From an uncultured Prevotella sp. (GTDB taxonomy: Bacteria > Bacteroidota > Bacteroidia > Bacteroidales > Bacteroidaceae), in assembly GCA_905236455.1 (NCBI GenBank), contig CAJOPT010000004.1, forward strand, positions 19,157 through 83,156: 64,000 bases of DNA, read 5' to 3'. Shown here piece after piece: positions 31,664-42,121 of this stretch. Positions within the stretch are counted from its first letter, which is position 1. Every line of letters begins with the position of its first letter. The notes below the pieces were generated by a model that saw nothing but the letters and a program-made list of their open reading frames with translations, searched no databases and was not told where the DNA came from. The translations under genes and the position numbers were made by a program.

Positions 31664-32905
31664 ATGTCCTGTTGTATGAGATTATTCCAGATTATTCTTC
31701 TTTCCCTGTTGTGCCATGCTGCAATGGGAAAGGACTATTCTTGTGAATATCCAGATTACAATCATAAGGAGGATACTGATACTATATATCAAGAAAACAA
31801 GCTTGAGGAGGATTCCTGTAATGGTATACAGCCGCAATATACCGTGAACTGGCAACGTCCTGAGCCTTCAGAGAAGAAGAATATCATACAACGCACTATA
31901 TCTGCTTTATACAAAATCGTAAAAGGATTTAATGACACTGATGATAATTATATTGAGCCACAGTATTATAATTATGCAGTAATGCTCCAGAATACTAACA
32001 ATTATGAGATTTACCGCCTCAGTAGCCGTGATCGACAAAACATTACTTTTGCACCGGAGCCAACGATAAAGTTAGGACCATATGCAGGATGGCGATGGGT
32101 TTTCCTTGGCTATACAATAGACCTCAGACATGTGAACTTTACAAATGGAGACGATACTAAAAAAGAATATGACATAAGCTTATACAGCTCGATGTTAGGC
32201 ATTGACATATTCTACCGCATAAGTGGCAATGACTATCATATCAGGAGTATGTCACTGGGTGAGGGTATTGACACATCACCTATGAAGGGCGTAAAGTTTT
32301 CTGGATTTAAGTCAAGTGTTAAAGGTTTCAATCTCTATTACATTACAAACCATCATCGTTTTTCCTATCCGGCAGCTTTTAGCCAAAGTACCGTACAACG
32401 TATAAGCGCAGGCTCACCACTGATAGGTATCGGATATACTAATCACCAACTGTCTGTAGATTGGGATAGCTTTAGCAATCTTGTCAGAGAGAAATTGGGC
32501 AGAGACTATCTCGAACTAATTGACTCGACGCTGATGGTGAAATCTGTAAGTTATACAGATTTCTCACTCAGTGGCGGATATGCATATAATTGGGTGTTTG
32601 CAAAGAATTGGCTGTTGGCAGCTTCTTTGTCGCTGGCATTGTCATACAAGCATTCTGAGGGTGATGTTAGTGGGAAATGGTATACTTTCCGGGATTTCTC
32701 ATTTGAGGACCTCAGCTTTGATGGCATAGGGCGTTTTGGAATTGTATGGAACAATACTAAATGGTATGCGGGAATGAGCACTATCCTACATGCATACAAC
32801 TACCATAAAAGCCGCTTCTATACTAACAACGTGTTTGGTGCCCTCAATATTTATTTTGGTGTCAACCTCGGACGAAAAAGCCAATACCGTAAGAAGAAAG
32901 GGTAG
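31664..32905 (+). CDS. DUF4421-type secreted protein
   Basis: Signal peptide; IKLGPYAGWRWVFLGYTIDL, typical of DUF4421 proteins; beta-rich C-terminal half. Confidence 0.8.
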   Translation: MSCCMRLFQIILLSLLCHAAMGKDYSCEYPDYNHKEDTDTIYQENKLEEDSCNGIQPQYTVNWQRPEPSEKKNIIQRTISALYKIVKGFNDTDDNYIEPQYYNYAVMLQNTNNYEIYRLSSRDRQNITFAPEPTIKLGPYAGWRWVFLGYTIDLRHVNFTNGDDTKKEYDISLYSSMLGIDIFYRISGNDYHIRSMSLGEGIDTSPMKGVKFSGFKSSVKGFNLYYITNHHRFSYPAAFSQSTVQRISAGSPLIGIGYTNHQLSVDWDSFSNLVREKLGRDYLELIDSTLMVKSVSYTDFSLSGGYAYNWVFAKNWLLAASLSLALSYKHSEGDVSGKWYTFRDFSFEDLSFDGIGRFGIVWNNTKWYAGMSTILHAYNYHKSRFYTNNVFGALNIYFGVNLGRKSQYRKKKG

Positions 32906-34118
32906 GATTGCGTAAGATATATACCATACACCTTATTAATATAGCTAATGCTATAAAATACATTCCTTCAGCATAGCATTGGAAGAGTCCTCCTATAAGA
33001 AAGATAATGTCAAAGGCAAGAAGTATCTTCCAATAAACATGCAAAACATGTCTTCGTGCAGCCTTTACAACAGGGTAGAGAAAAAAAAGTGACAATGGAT
33101 TTAATATGAGAATCTGCAAATTGACACTTACTGTAGGATGCTGGGAGAACACCATCAGCAATAAAACTATACCTGCTACACCTGTCGTCAAAAGAAGTAA
33201 CAAATCTACCAGCCAATAAATTCTCTTCGTCTTTATCTCAATCAATGTGATAATAACCGTCAGCAACAACACAAGCCCCATGGCAATGCGCGGAGTGATT
33301 TTCCCCCAAAAAGATTCCGTAAGTGTCGTTTCCTTATTTAATTTCTGTGGCGGCAGGAGGAAGAATTTGTTCTTCACCAACCTCCTGCTTGTGCCATTCT
33401 CTTTAATCACGAGCTTATCAAACAGATTCCTAAGACTATCAGGAAGAAATTCCTTAGCCGAAATAGATGTGGGAAAATCTGCCTTTATACCTAAAAGAAG
33501 ATCATTGCCGAACCTTGCCCATGGATGATTCTCTGTCCATTGATGTATCATGGATCGATAACTGTTTCCATTTTCCGGAACAATCCCATTCTCAACTTCT
33601 GCATTCAAGTGCTTTAAAAGTATATCTCTTGCCCTTGTAGTGCAGTTATCATAGAAATAGTTATATCTATATATTCTGTTTTGTGGCTGATAATTTTCAT
33701 AGATATCCCTCGATATTAGCAGTTTCTCCTGATTTGTCAAACTCAAATCCTGCTGGATAATCCATCTATTGTCATATTGATATTCCTTTAGTATAAGATC
33801 CATTGGAAATATTCCCATTTCATAATCGGTAATACCAAATACAAAACGTGGAATAAAGTATTCCTGCTCAAAGCTGAAAACACCATAGTTTATCGCCAAG
33901 TCACTGCCTTTCCTCAAATCATGGTACCGTATTGCCGTATGACCATAATAACTATATACCTCATCTCCAGGTCCACATGTCAGTAAGCTTATCTCTATAG
34001 AGTCCATTGCTGACAACGCTTCTTCTATGAAGGGCGAATATTGCGCATTGGTATTTATCCAGAAAAGAGATAAAAATGCAGCAAAAACTATCTTAAAAGA
34101 ACTTTTTATCTGTTTCAC
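32862..34118 (-). CDS. DUF4105-type membrane protein
   Basis: SLLTCGPGDEVYSYYGHTAIRYHDLRKGSDLAINYGVFSFEQEYFIPRF; YNYFYDNCTTRARDIL; C-terminal TM helices. GTG at 34118 (VKQIKSSFKIVFAAFLSLFWINTNAQ) gives a clean signal peptide; the listed ORF extends to 34202. Confidence 0.85.
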   Translation of the reverse strand: MKQIKSSFKIVFAAFLSLFWINTNAQYSPFIEEALSAMDSIEISLLTCGPGDEVYSYYGHTAIRYHDLRKGSDLAINYGVFSFEQEYFIPRFVFGITDYEMGIFPMDLILKEYQYDNRWIIQQDLSLTNQEKLLISRDIYENYQPQNRIYRYNYFYDNCTTRARDILLKHLNAEVENGIVPENGNSYRSMIHQWTENHPWARFGNDLLLGIKADFPTSISAKEFLPDSLRNLFDKLVIKENGTSRRLVKNKFFLLPPQKLNKETTLTESFWGKITPRIAMGLVLLLTVIITLIEIKTKRIYWLVDLLLLLTTGVAGIVLLLMVFSQHPTVSVNLQILILNPLSLFFLYPVVKAARRHVLHVYWKILLAFDIIFLIGGLFQCYAEGMYFIALAILIRCMVYILRNPTLSSYGIGFFVRG

Positions 34119-34122
34119 GATG

Positions 34123-34130
34123 CAAAAATA
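34123..34130 (-). promoter_or_regulatory. Putative -7 element for the DUF4105 gene
   Basis: TATTTTTG on minus strand immediately upstream of the candidate GTG start at 34118. Confidence 0.45.
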
Positions 34131-34174
34131 ACTTATTATTCTCATTTTAATGCTATTATTTCGATTTTTTTCAA

Positions 34175-34182
34175 TAATTTTG
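34175..34182 (+). promoter_or_regulatory. Putative -7 element for the outer-membrane protein gene
   Basis: TAATTTTG 24 nt upstream of ATG 34206. Confidence 0.5.
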
Positions 34183-34205
34183 CGACTTGAATTAATAAAC
34201 AACGC

Positions 34206-35513
34206 ATGAAAAAATTTATAGTGACCGCTTGGATGGCGGTTTTCTCAATGGTCGCATTTGCGCAAAGTAGTACCAAATCACCATATAGCCAATATGGTCT
34301 TGGTGTATTGGCAGATCAATCAAATGGCTTTAATAGAGGTATGAATGGTCTTGCATACGGATTGCGTGAGCACAATCAGGTGAATTTTAAGAATCCTGCT
34401 TCATATTCGGCTATTGACTCTCTATCTTTCATATTCGATGCCGGAGTGAGTCTCCAACTGTCTAATTTCGAGGAAAACGGTTTAAGGAAGAATGCTAAGA
34501 CCGCAAACTTTGAATATGCTACAGCCGCATTTCGCATTGCAAAACACTTCGGTGCCAGTTTCGGTATTATGCCTTTTTCTAATATTGGATATGATTTCTC
34601 TAACACGGAGAGGGTTAACGAGTTCCCTTCCACAACTACGGCATCAACCACATATACCAATACATTTCATGGAGAGGGAGGTCTTCATCAAGTATATATT
34701 GGAGCAGGCTGGGAACCAATTCGAGGAATCTCCCTCGGCGTCAATTTCTCATATCTTTGGGGAGAGTACACTCGTTCTGCCATTAATAGCTACAGTGATG
34801 CGTACGTCAATACGATATCCAAGATTTATGCAGGGTCGGTAAGTAGCTATAAGGTGGATTTCGGTATTCAGCTATCAAGAATGATAACCAAGACAGACAG
34901 GCTGACATTAGGTGCCGTATATAACATGGGACATAAGTTAGGTGCCGATCCTGAATGTCTCTTGATTTCATCGAAATCCCAATATGCTCAGAATGATACC
35001 ACTAAGTTTACGGTAAAAGACGGATTAGCCATACCTGATATGTTTGGCGGAGGTATTTCGTGGGAGCATAACAACCAATTTGCTATTGGCATAGACTACC
35101 AATGGCAGAGATGGAGCAAAATTGACTTCCCTATATATACCATAACAAACGACCAGCCTTCATATAAGTTAGTGTCTAATCAGTTTTCAGATAACCATAA
35201 GCTGACGTTTGGAGGAGAATACTGCAAAAATGAAAGAGCCCGTTCCTTCCTTGGACGCTTGCACTATCGTGCGGGCGTCTCATATGCTACACCATATCTA
35301 AAAATCAATGGTGAGGACGGTCCTCGTGAGGTATCTGTCAGTGCCGGATTTGGTATACCTATTATTAATGGTTACAACAATCGCTCCATCTTGAATATTA
35401 GTGGGCAATGGGTAAATCAAAAAGCAAGCGGGTTCATTAATGAAAACTCATTTAGAATAAACATATGCTTCACTTTCAATGAAAGATGGTTTGCTAAGTT
35501 CAAGGTCGAGTAA
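34206..35513 (+). CDS. Outer-membrane beta-barrel protein (OmpP1/FadL-like)
   Basis: Signal peptide ending AFAQ; SPYSQYGLGVLADQSNGFNRGMNGLAYGLR; repeated beta strands; C-terminal RINICFTFNERWFAKFKVE. Confidence 0.8.
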   Translation: MKKFIVTAWMAVFSMVAFAQSSTKSPYSQYGLGVLADQSNGFNRGMNGLAYGLREHNQVNFKNPASYSAIDSLSFIFDAGVSLQLSNFEENGLRKNAKTANFEYATAAFRIAKHFGASFGIMPFSNIGYDFSNTERVNEFPSTTTASTTYTNTFHGEGGLHQVYIGAGWEPIRGISLGVNFSYLWGEYTRSAINSYSDAYVNTISKIYAGSVSSYKVDFGIQLSRMITKTDRLTLGAVYNMGHKLGADPECLLISSKSQYAQNDTTKFTVKDGLAIPDMFGGGISWEHNNQFAIGIDYQWQRWSKIDFPIYTITNDQPSYKLVSNQFSDNHKLTFGGEYCKNERARSFLGRLHYRAGVSYATPYLKINGEDGPREVSVSAGFGIPIINGYNNRSILNISGQWVNQKASGFINENSFRINICFTFNERWFAKFKVE

Positions 35514-35557
35514 TTCCTAATTAAGTAATTGGTTAATAGTGTACAAGATAATTGTGT

Positions 35558-36199
35558 ATGTTGAGTAGGATATTTTGTGGGTGCCTCTTTGTTGCATCAT
35601 TTCTAACTGTTATATCATGCTCTGAAGAACATGAACATATTGCACCTGCCGTCCATGATCGCGATTCTGTTCCAGTTATGGTTAGCTACGGGGTTAACAC
35701 CCTGATATCAGACTCTGGTATTATAAAATACCGTATTGTCACAGAACGCTGGGAGGTAAACGACAAGAAGAAGCCATCAAGGTGGGTGTTTGATAAAGGT
35801 ATATTGTTGACACAATTTGACCAGACACTGCACATTCAGTCATACATTCAATGTGATACTGCATTTTACTTTGACAAGCAAAGACTGTGGGAACTTCATG
35901 GAAGGGTACGTATATTAACCAAACAAGGTGTGAATTTCAGAAGTGAACAACTTTTCTGGGATGAGAACAAACATGAGATATGGTCTCGCCGCTATTCTTA
36001 TCTTAAAACTCCTGAAAGACAGCTTGAGGGAAAATATTTCAAAAGCGATGAGAAAATGACTAAATATGTTGTCACAAACACTAAGGGCGCCTTTGAACGC
36101 AGTGACTTCGGAATGGAAACAACAAATCCAAGAGATTCCATGCGCCAGGCTCAACAACAAAAACAAGCTGAACCAATAAGAATAAGCTCTGGGGTATAA
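35558..36199 (+). CDS. lptC: LPS export ABC transporter periplasmic protein LptC
   Basis: Lipobox-like VISC; SYGVNTLISDSGIIKYRIVTERWEV...FDKGILLTQFD; TKQGVNFRSEQLFWDENKHEIWS. Confidence 0.85.
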   Translation: MLSRIFCGCLFVASFLTVISCSEEHEHIAPAVHDRDSVPVMVSYGVNTLISDSGIIKYRIVTERWEVNDKKKPSRWVFDKGILLTQFDQTLHIQSYIQCDTAFYFDKQRLWELHGRVRILTKQGVNFRSEQLFWDENKHEIWSRRYSYLKTPERQLEGKYFKSDEKMTKYVVTNTKGAFERSDFGMETTNPRDSMRQAQQQKQAEPIRISSGV

Positions 36200-36228
36200 A
36201 AAGAAAATCTCTATAGCATACAGATAAT

Positions 36229-37509
36229 ATGTACATAACTCTCATTATAGGAATACTCATCACTATGATTCTGTCAGCTTTCTTCTCTGGCATGGAGATA
36301 GCTTTTGTATCAAGCAACCGTCTGCTGGCAGAGATGGATAAAGAAAAAAATGGTTTGGCACAACGGTGCATATCGATGTTCTATGCCAATCCAAATGCCT
36401 TTGTCTCCACAATGCTTGTTGGAAACAATATTGTGTTAGTAGTATATGGTATCCTTTTCGCAAAGTTATTTGACGCAACTCTTTTTCAGAATTTCGATTC
36501 TGGTATGCGTGTTGCCCTTGACACTATATGCTCAACTATAATAGTACTGTTTACCGGTGAATTTATTCCAAAGACCTTCTTTAAGAATAATCCGAACAAG
36601 CTACTGACATTGTTTGCTCCTTTGGCGTATTTCTTTTATATCATCCTTTGGCCGATAAGCAGGTTCGCTACTTTCTTGAGCCGTATATTCTTAAGGTTGT
36701 TAAATGTAAGAGTAGATACAGAAAATGATGATGGCGCTTTTACAAAAGTTGACCTGGACTATTTAGTTCAATCTACAATTGACAATGCACGTAGTGAGGA
36801 TGAGATTGAGGATGAGGTGAAAATTTTCCAAAATGCGCTGGAGTTTCCGGATACTAAAGTTCGAGACTGCATGGTTCCGCGAACAGAGATAAACGCAATA
36901 GAGTGGGGGGACTCACTGGACGGTCTTAAACAGCGTTTCATGGAGAGTGGCAACAGCAAAATTATTGTATACAAAGAAGATATTGACCATATCGTGGGAT
37001 ACATTCATTCCTCTGAGATGTTCAGAAACCCAACGGACTGGCATGATAGTGTTCGTGAGCTTCCTTTTGTTCCAGAAACAATGGCTGCACAGAAACTTAT
37101 GAAGATTTTCTTACAGCAGAAAAGGACGTTAGGAGTTGTCGTTGATGAGTTTGGCGGTACTAGCGGTATCGTAAGTCTAGAGGATATTGTGGAAGAGATC
37201 TTTGGTGATATCGAGGATGAGCATGACTCAACAAAATATATAGCCAAGCAGACTAACGAGCATGAATATGTTCTTTCTGCCAGACTTGAGATTGACAAAG
37301 TTAATGAGATGTTTGATATTGGACTACCAGAGAATGAAGACTATATGACTGTTGGAGGCTTCATACTACATTATTATCAAAGTTTCCCTAAACTGAATGA
37401 GGTTGTGAAAATAGGAAAATTCTCTTTTAAGATAATCAAAAATACAATGACAAAGATTGAGCTTGTCAAATTAACTGTTGACGATGGCTCGGAGAAGCAT
37501 ACAAAATAA
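36229..37509 (+). CDS. CNNM/CBS-domain transporter (hemolysin C / CorC family)
   Basis: ILSAFFSGMEIAFVSSNRLLAEMDK; VRDCMVPRTEINAIEW; VVVDEFGGTSGIVSLEDIVEEIFGDIEDEHD. Confidence 0.95.
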   Translation: MYITLIIGILITMILSAFFSGMEIAFVSSNRLLAEMDKEKNGLAQRCISMFYANPNAFVSTMLVGNNIVLVVYGILFAKLFDATLFQNFDSGMRVALDTICSTIIVLFTGEFIPKTFFKNNPNKLLTLFAPLAYFFYIILWPISRFATFLSRIFLRLLNVRVDTENDDGAFTKVDLDYLVQSTIDNARSEDEIEDEVKIFQNALEFPDTKVRDCMVPRTEINAIEWGDSLDGLKQRFMESGNSKIIVYKEDIDHIVGYIHSSEMFRNPTDWHDSVRELPFVPETMAAQKLMKIFLQQKRTLGVVVDEFGGTSGIVSLEDIVEEIFGDIEDEHDSTKYIAKQTNEHEYVLSARLEIDKVNEMFDIGLPENEDYMTVGGFILHYYQSFPKLNEVVKIGKFSFKIIKNTMTKIELVKLTVDDGSEKHTK

Positions 37510-37604
37510 GGGAAAATGCCTGTTTATATGTTCATAAAACGTGCGAAATAGGCACAAAGGGTGTTTTTTTTCAAAAAAAATATCGCTATTTACTTTTTTC
37601 TTTG

Positions 37605-37612
37605 TACTTTTG
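37605..37612 (+). promoter_or_regulatory. Putative -7 element for the PPIase gene
   Basis: TACTTTTG 56 nt upstream of ATG. Confidence 0.5.
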
Positions 37613-37667
37613 TACGCATTTTGCGAATACATGGAATAATAATTAAAAAAAACGATAAATTTAAACA

Positions 37668-39821
37668 ATGGCAGCATTAGGAAAAATTAGAAGCAGAGGC
37701 GTGACTCTTATTATAATAATCGGTCTCGGTCTCTTTGCCTTCATCGCTGAGGAGGCATTCCGCTCTTGCAATGGCATTAAAGGTCAGGCAAGTCAGCAAA
37801 TTGGTGAAGTCTTAGGTGAGAAAATCAGTGTACAGGATTTTCAAAAGCTTGTTGATGAGTATCAGGACGCTGTGAAGTTCACCATGCAACGTGATAACTT
37901 ATCTGAAGATGAGCTGAACCAACTTAAAGATCAGGTATGGCAACAGTATATTGCCAATACCGTTGTGGAAAACGATGCAAAGAAAGTAGGGCTTACTGTT
38001 ACAGAGGAAGAGCTTCAGAACGTATTAAACGAGGGAACCAACACACTCCTCGCACAGACTCCATTCGTAAATCAGCAGACTGGACGTTTTGATGTTAACA
38101 TGCTCAAACAATTCCTTGATCAGTATAATAAAGCTAAGAATTCTAATGACCCTCAAGCAAGACAGCAGATAGACCAACTGACAAGTATCTATAATTATTG
38201 GTTGTTTGTTGAGAAGAATCTCCGTTCCCAGCTTCTTGCTCAGAAATATCAAGGACTGCTCTCTCGTTGTATCTTGTCAAACAAGGTTGAGGCAAAGATG
38301 GCTTTCAATGGCAAGAATGAGGAGAGTCAGATTCAGTTGGCTACTTTGGCATACAATACCATTAAGGATACTGACGTTAAAGTTGATGATTCAGAACTTC
38401 AGGCTAAATACGATGAACTGAAGCCAATGTTCAAACAACGGATTGAGACCCGCGATATAAAGTATGTTGACGTACAGATTAAAGCTACAGCATCAGACCG
38501 TTCTGGTTTGTCTAAAGAAATGAATGATTTCCAGAAGCAGTTGGCTGAGACCACAGATCCCGCTCAGGTAGTTAGCAAGAGTGCGTCACAAATTCCATAT
38601 ATCGGCGTTCCTGTATCAAAAAAGGCTTTTCCACAAGATATTGCAGCAAAGCTTGACTCCATGGCAATTGGCACAAGTGCTGTGTTTGAAAGCAAAAATG
38701 ACAATACATTTAATATTGTCCGTTTAATGTCAAAAACATCTGTTCCTGATTCTGTCCAATATCGTCAGATTCAGGTTGTCGCATCATCTGTAGATGAGGC
38801 ACGTTCTAAGGCAGACAGTATTATGACAGCTTTGCAGGGTGGGGCAGACTTTGAGACTCTTGCAAAGAAATATGGTCAGACTGCTGAAAAAGTATGGTTT
38901 ACAGGTCGTCAATATGAGGGTGCTCCTTCTATGAGTCAGGATAATCGTCAGTATATTGAGACTCTTATCAATACTGGTGTAAACGAAACCAAGAACCTTT
39001 CTCTGACTCAAGGAAATGTTATTATGCAGGTAGTTGACCGCCGTGCTATGACTGATAAGTACACTGCAGCTGTAATAAAGAAGTTTATTGATTTTACAAA
39101 GGAGACTCGTGCAGCTTCTTATAATAAGTTTAGTGAGTTTGTTACAAAATGTACAACTATTGAAGACCTTGAGAAGATAGCTGCTAAGTATGGCTACAAA
39201 GTTCAAGAGCAGGCAAATGTTTCTACTGCCGATCACAACGTAGCTGGTATTAGAGCAACTCGTGATGCCTTAAAATGGATTTTTGCAGCTAAGGAAGGTG
39301 AAATAAGCCCACTGTATGAGTGCGGTGATAATGACCACATGCTTGTTGTAGCTTTGACAAAGGCTCATCCACAGGGCTATCGTGACGTCAAAGACACTCA
39401 GGTTCAAGAGTTTCTCAGACGTGAAGTGTTGAAAGACAAGAAGGCTGATATGCTTATGGCAAAGGTAAAGGGTGTTAACAGCATCTCGGCTGCAAAGGCT
39501 AAGGGAGCAAAAGTTTCCACTCTTGACCAGATTACATTCGCATCACCAACATTTATCCCAGAAACTGGTGCCGCTGAGCCAGCTTTGTCTGGTGCCGTTG
39601 CTGCCACACCTTCTGGCAAATTCTCAAAAGCTCCAGTCAAAGGAAATTCGGGTGTTTATCTTTTTCAGGTGGTAAAGAAGACAAAGCGTGCTGACGCTAA
39701 ATATGATGAGAAGGCAGAAATTAGAACTGCTGCTCAACAAAACACTCAGATTTTGAGTAACTTCATGCAGGATCTTGTTCAGAAAGCAAATGTTGTTGAT
39801 AACCGTTATTTGTTCTTCTAA
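37668..39821 (+). CDS. SurA/PpiD-like periplasmic peptidyl-prolyl isomerase
   Basis: N-terminal TM, SurA_N-like helices, parvulin-like segment (QYRQIQVVASSVDEARSKADSIMTALQGGADFETLAKKYGQ). Confidence 0.9.
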   Translation: MAALGKIRSRGVTLIIIIGLGLFAFIAEEAFRSCNGIKGQASQQIGEVLGEKISVQDFQKLVDEYQDAVKFTMQRDNLSEDELNQLKDQVWQQYIANTVVENDAKKVGLTVTEEELQNVLNEGTNTLLAQTPFVNQQTGRFDVNMLKQFLDQYNKAKNSNDPQARQQIDQLTSIYNYWLFVEKNLRSQLLAQKYQGLLSRCILSNKVEAKMAFNGKNEESQIQLATLAYNTIKDTDVKVDDSELQAKYDELKPMFKQRIETRDIKYVDVQIKATASDRSGLSKEMNDFQKQLAETTDPAQVVSKSASQIPYIGVPVSKKAFPQDIAAKLDSMAIGTSAVFESKNDNTFNIVRLMSKTSVPDSVQYRQIQVVASSVDEARSKADSIMTALQGGADFETLAKKYGQTAEKVWFTGRQYEGAPSMSQDNRQYIETLINTGVNETKNLSLTQGNVIMQVVDRRAMTDKYTAAVIKKFIDFTKETRAASYNKFSEFVTKCTTIEDLEKIAAKYGYKVQEQANVSTADHNVAGIRATRDALKWIFAAKEGEISPLYECGDNDHMLVVALTKAHPQGYRDVKDTQVQEFLRREVLKDKKADMLMAKVKGVNSISAAKAKGAKVSTLDQITFASPTFIPETGAAEPALSGAVAATPSGKFSKAPVKGNSGVYLFQVVKKTKRADAKYDEKAEIRTAAQQNTQILSNFMQDLVQKANVVDNRYLFF

Positions 39822-39868
39822 AAAGAAAACTGATAAGAGATAATTTATTTAACTATAATATTTTATTG

Positions 39869-39901
39869 AGGTGGAACTTTTTATAAGTTCCACCTTTTTT
39901 G
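39869..39901 (+). terminator. Intrinsic terminator of the PPIase gene
   Basis: aggtggaactt (39869-39879) / aagttccacct (39885-39895), 5-nt loop, followed by a T-run. Confidence 0.9.
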
Positions 39902-40031
39902 ATTATTTCTTTTATTCTATAAGTAAATATTTGTGTATAGAGAGAAAGATATATTGCAAAAAAATTATTAATTTTGTAGCCATTGATAGAATGAAGGGCT
40001 TTCCTAAGCCTAAATTTGCATAATCGGCATT

Positions 40032-42095
40032 ATGATAAATAAAGTGTCTGGATTATTATGTATGCTCTTTTTAACTATTACTACTATTAAATTAAATGGA
40101 GCAAATGAAAATAATGAGATATTGCTTAAGGTCTTTCATTACCAAGAGCAGTTCAAGAATTCTATGCCAGATTCAATTATCACCAATGCATACATGAAAT
40201 ATACAATAAACATTGCAAAGAAGAACGCTCTTCTTATGACTGTTCCGACAATGTACAGACCATATAGAATGAAAGAAAGGAAATTCTTTACAGAGAACTA
40301 TTCCAATATTATATACTACAATCGTGATAAGGTAAAAGTTAAAAGACAAATAAAAGTTACGACAAATACAAGAGGTAACGACCTCTTTGACTATATGTTG
40401 AAATTTCTTGGACCTGATATATATGAGCCGACAATTGTTGAGAACATTTTATTATCCCCTTTTAATAAACACAACAGGAGATTTTATATTTATCATAACA
40501 TTGCAAACGATAGCATTACCACAACTATTCGATTTCGTCCTAAAGTAAAGAACACTCAACTTGTTCGTGGTGATGCGGTCATTGAGAATGCCACTGGCCG
40601 CATTGTTTTGTATCAAATACGCGGTGAATACGATATGGTACGTTTTAATCTATATGCCATAATGGGAAAAGAAGGATACAAAAGCCTGTTTCCTATAGAA
40701 TGTAACGTTAATGCGCGACTCTCGTACATAGGAAACAAGGTGTTATCTAATTTTCATGCAATATATGAACTTGATAAGACACTTCCAGACTCAATAGTAG
40801 ACTCCAAAGACCGGAGTATTCTTCGTCAGGTCCGTCCCATACCATTATCAAAGCGAGAGAAAGAAATAGTTGATGAGTATCGTGAGAAAAGGAAAACTGA
40901 ACAATTACTGGAAATACATGACACCGCAAAAGTACAAGAAGAGTCTGAGAAACGTAATATGGTTAAATATATTTTCTGGGATGTTATTGGTGATAACCTA
41001 CTAAACAAGATTACCGCAGACTTCGGAGAAGACCAAAAAGGACATCTGCGTATCGGACCTATCTTCAATCCACTGTATTTCGGTTACAATGAGAAACAGA
41101 AGCTTGTATATAAGTTTGATACACGTCTGACATATGCGATAAGTGCTAACAGTGATTTATATGTGAGGTTACGAATGGGATATTCATTCAAATTAGACCA
41201 GTTTTATATAAAGACACCATTCAGATGGAACTTCAACAAACGCAAAAACGGATATATAGAAGCTTATTTCTCTAATGGTGACAGAATTTACAATTCCACC
41301 ATATTAGATCATGTGAAAGAGACTCACCCAAAGCGAATTGATGATCTCGACAACATGAAACTGGATTATTTCCGTGAATTGGAGCTTAAGATGTTTGTAA
41401 ACTACGATTTAACAGAAAAGTTCGGTTTACAGTTAGGTTATGTATACAGACGTAGGTCTGCTATATCGCCTCAACATTTCAAGGAGGTTGACAAACCGAC
41501 ACGTTACAACACCTTCTCACCTATGATGCAATTACAATACCGACCAGCTGGTTATAAAGGAGTTATTCTGACAGCAGACTTTGAGAATGGTCTTAGAAAA
41601 GTCTTCTCTTCTGACGCTAAGTATTTCCGGTTTGAGATTGACGCGTCATATATTCATCAGATGTCTTGCATGCGATCTTTGTCAATGCGAGTCGGAAGCG
41701 GCTTCTATATATTAAAAGGTGATAATCAATATTTTCTTGATTACTCAAATTTCTGTGAAAACAATATTCTTACAGGCTGGAATGATGACTGGACTGGAGA
41801 ATTTGAATTGTTGAATAGTACATGGTACAATGCGTCAGACTATTATTTTCGCACAAACATTACTTATGAATCGCCACTACTGATATTATCTCGTATGCCT
41901 ATTGTGGGACATTTTACAGAGAAAGAGCGCATTTATCTCAGCGGACTGCACGTAAGAAGTCTGCATCCGTATATTGAGTGTGGTTATGGATTTACCAACA
42001 GACTGTTTTCTATGGGAGTGTTTATGGGATTTAGCCAGCAGCATTTCGAAGGTTTTGGCTTTAAGTTTGGTTTTGAGTTATTTAACAACTGGTAA
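40032..42095 (+). CDS. DUF5686-type outer-membrane protein
   Basis: Signal peptide, conserved central region and long beta-barrel C-terminus ending GFGFKFGFELFNNW. Confidence 0.75.
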   Translation: MINKVSGLLCMLFLTITTIKLNGANENNEILLKVFHYQEQFKNSMPDSIITNAYMKYTINIAKKNALLMTVPTMYRPYRMKERKFFTENYSNIIYYNRDKVKVKRQIKVTTNTRGNDLFDYMLKFLGPDIYEPTIVENILLSPFNKHNRRFYIYHNIANDSITTTIRFRPKVKNTQLVRGDAVIENATGRIVLYQIRGEYDMVRFNLYAIMGKEGYKSLFPIECNVNARLSYIGNKVLSNFHAIYELDKTLPDSIVDSKDRSILRQVRPIPLSKREKEIVDEYREKRKTEQLLEIHDTAKVQEESEKRNMVKYIFWDVIGDNLLNKITADFGEDQKGHLRIGPIFNPLYFGYNEKQKLVYKFDTRLTYAISANSDLYVRLRMGYSFKLDQFYIKTPFRWNFNKRKNGYIEAYFSNGDRIYNSTILDHVKETHPKRIDDLDNMKLDYFRELELKMFVNYDLTEKFGLQLGYVYRRRSAISPQHFKEVDKPTRYNTFSPMMQLQYRPAGYKGVILTADFENGLRKVFSSDAKYFRFEIDASYIHQMSCMRSLSMRVGSGFYILKGDNQYFLDYSNFCENNILTGWNDDWTGEFELLNSTWYNASDYYFRTNITYESPLLILSRMPIVGHFTEKERIYLSGLHVRSLHPYIECGYGFTNRLFSMGVFMGFSQQHFEGFGFKFGFELFNNW

Positions 42096-42121
42096 GAAAC
42101 ATAAAAAGAAAGAACATATAT

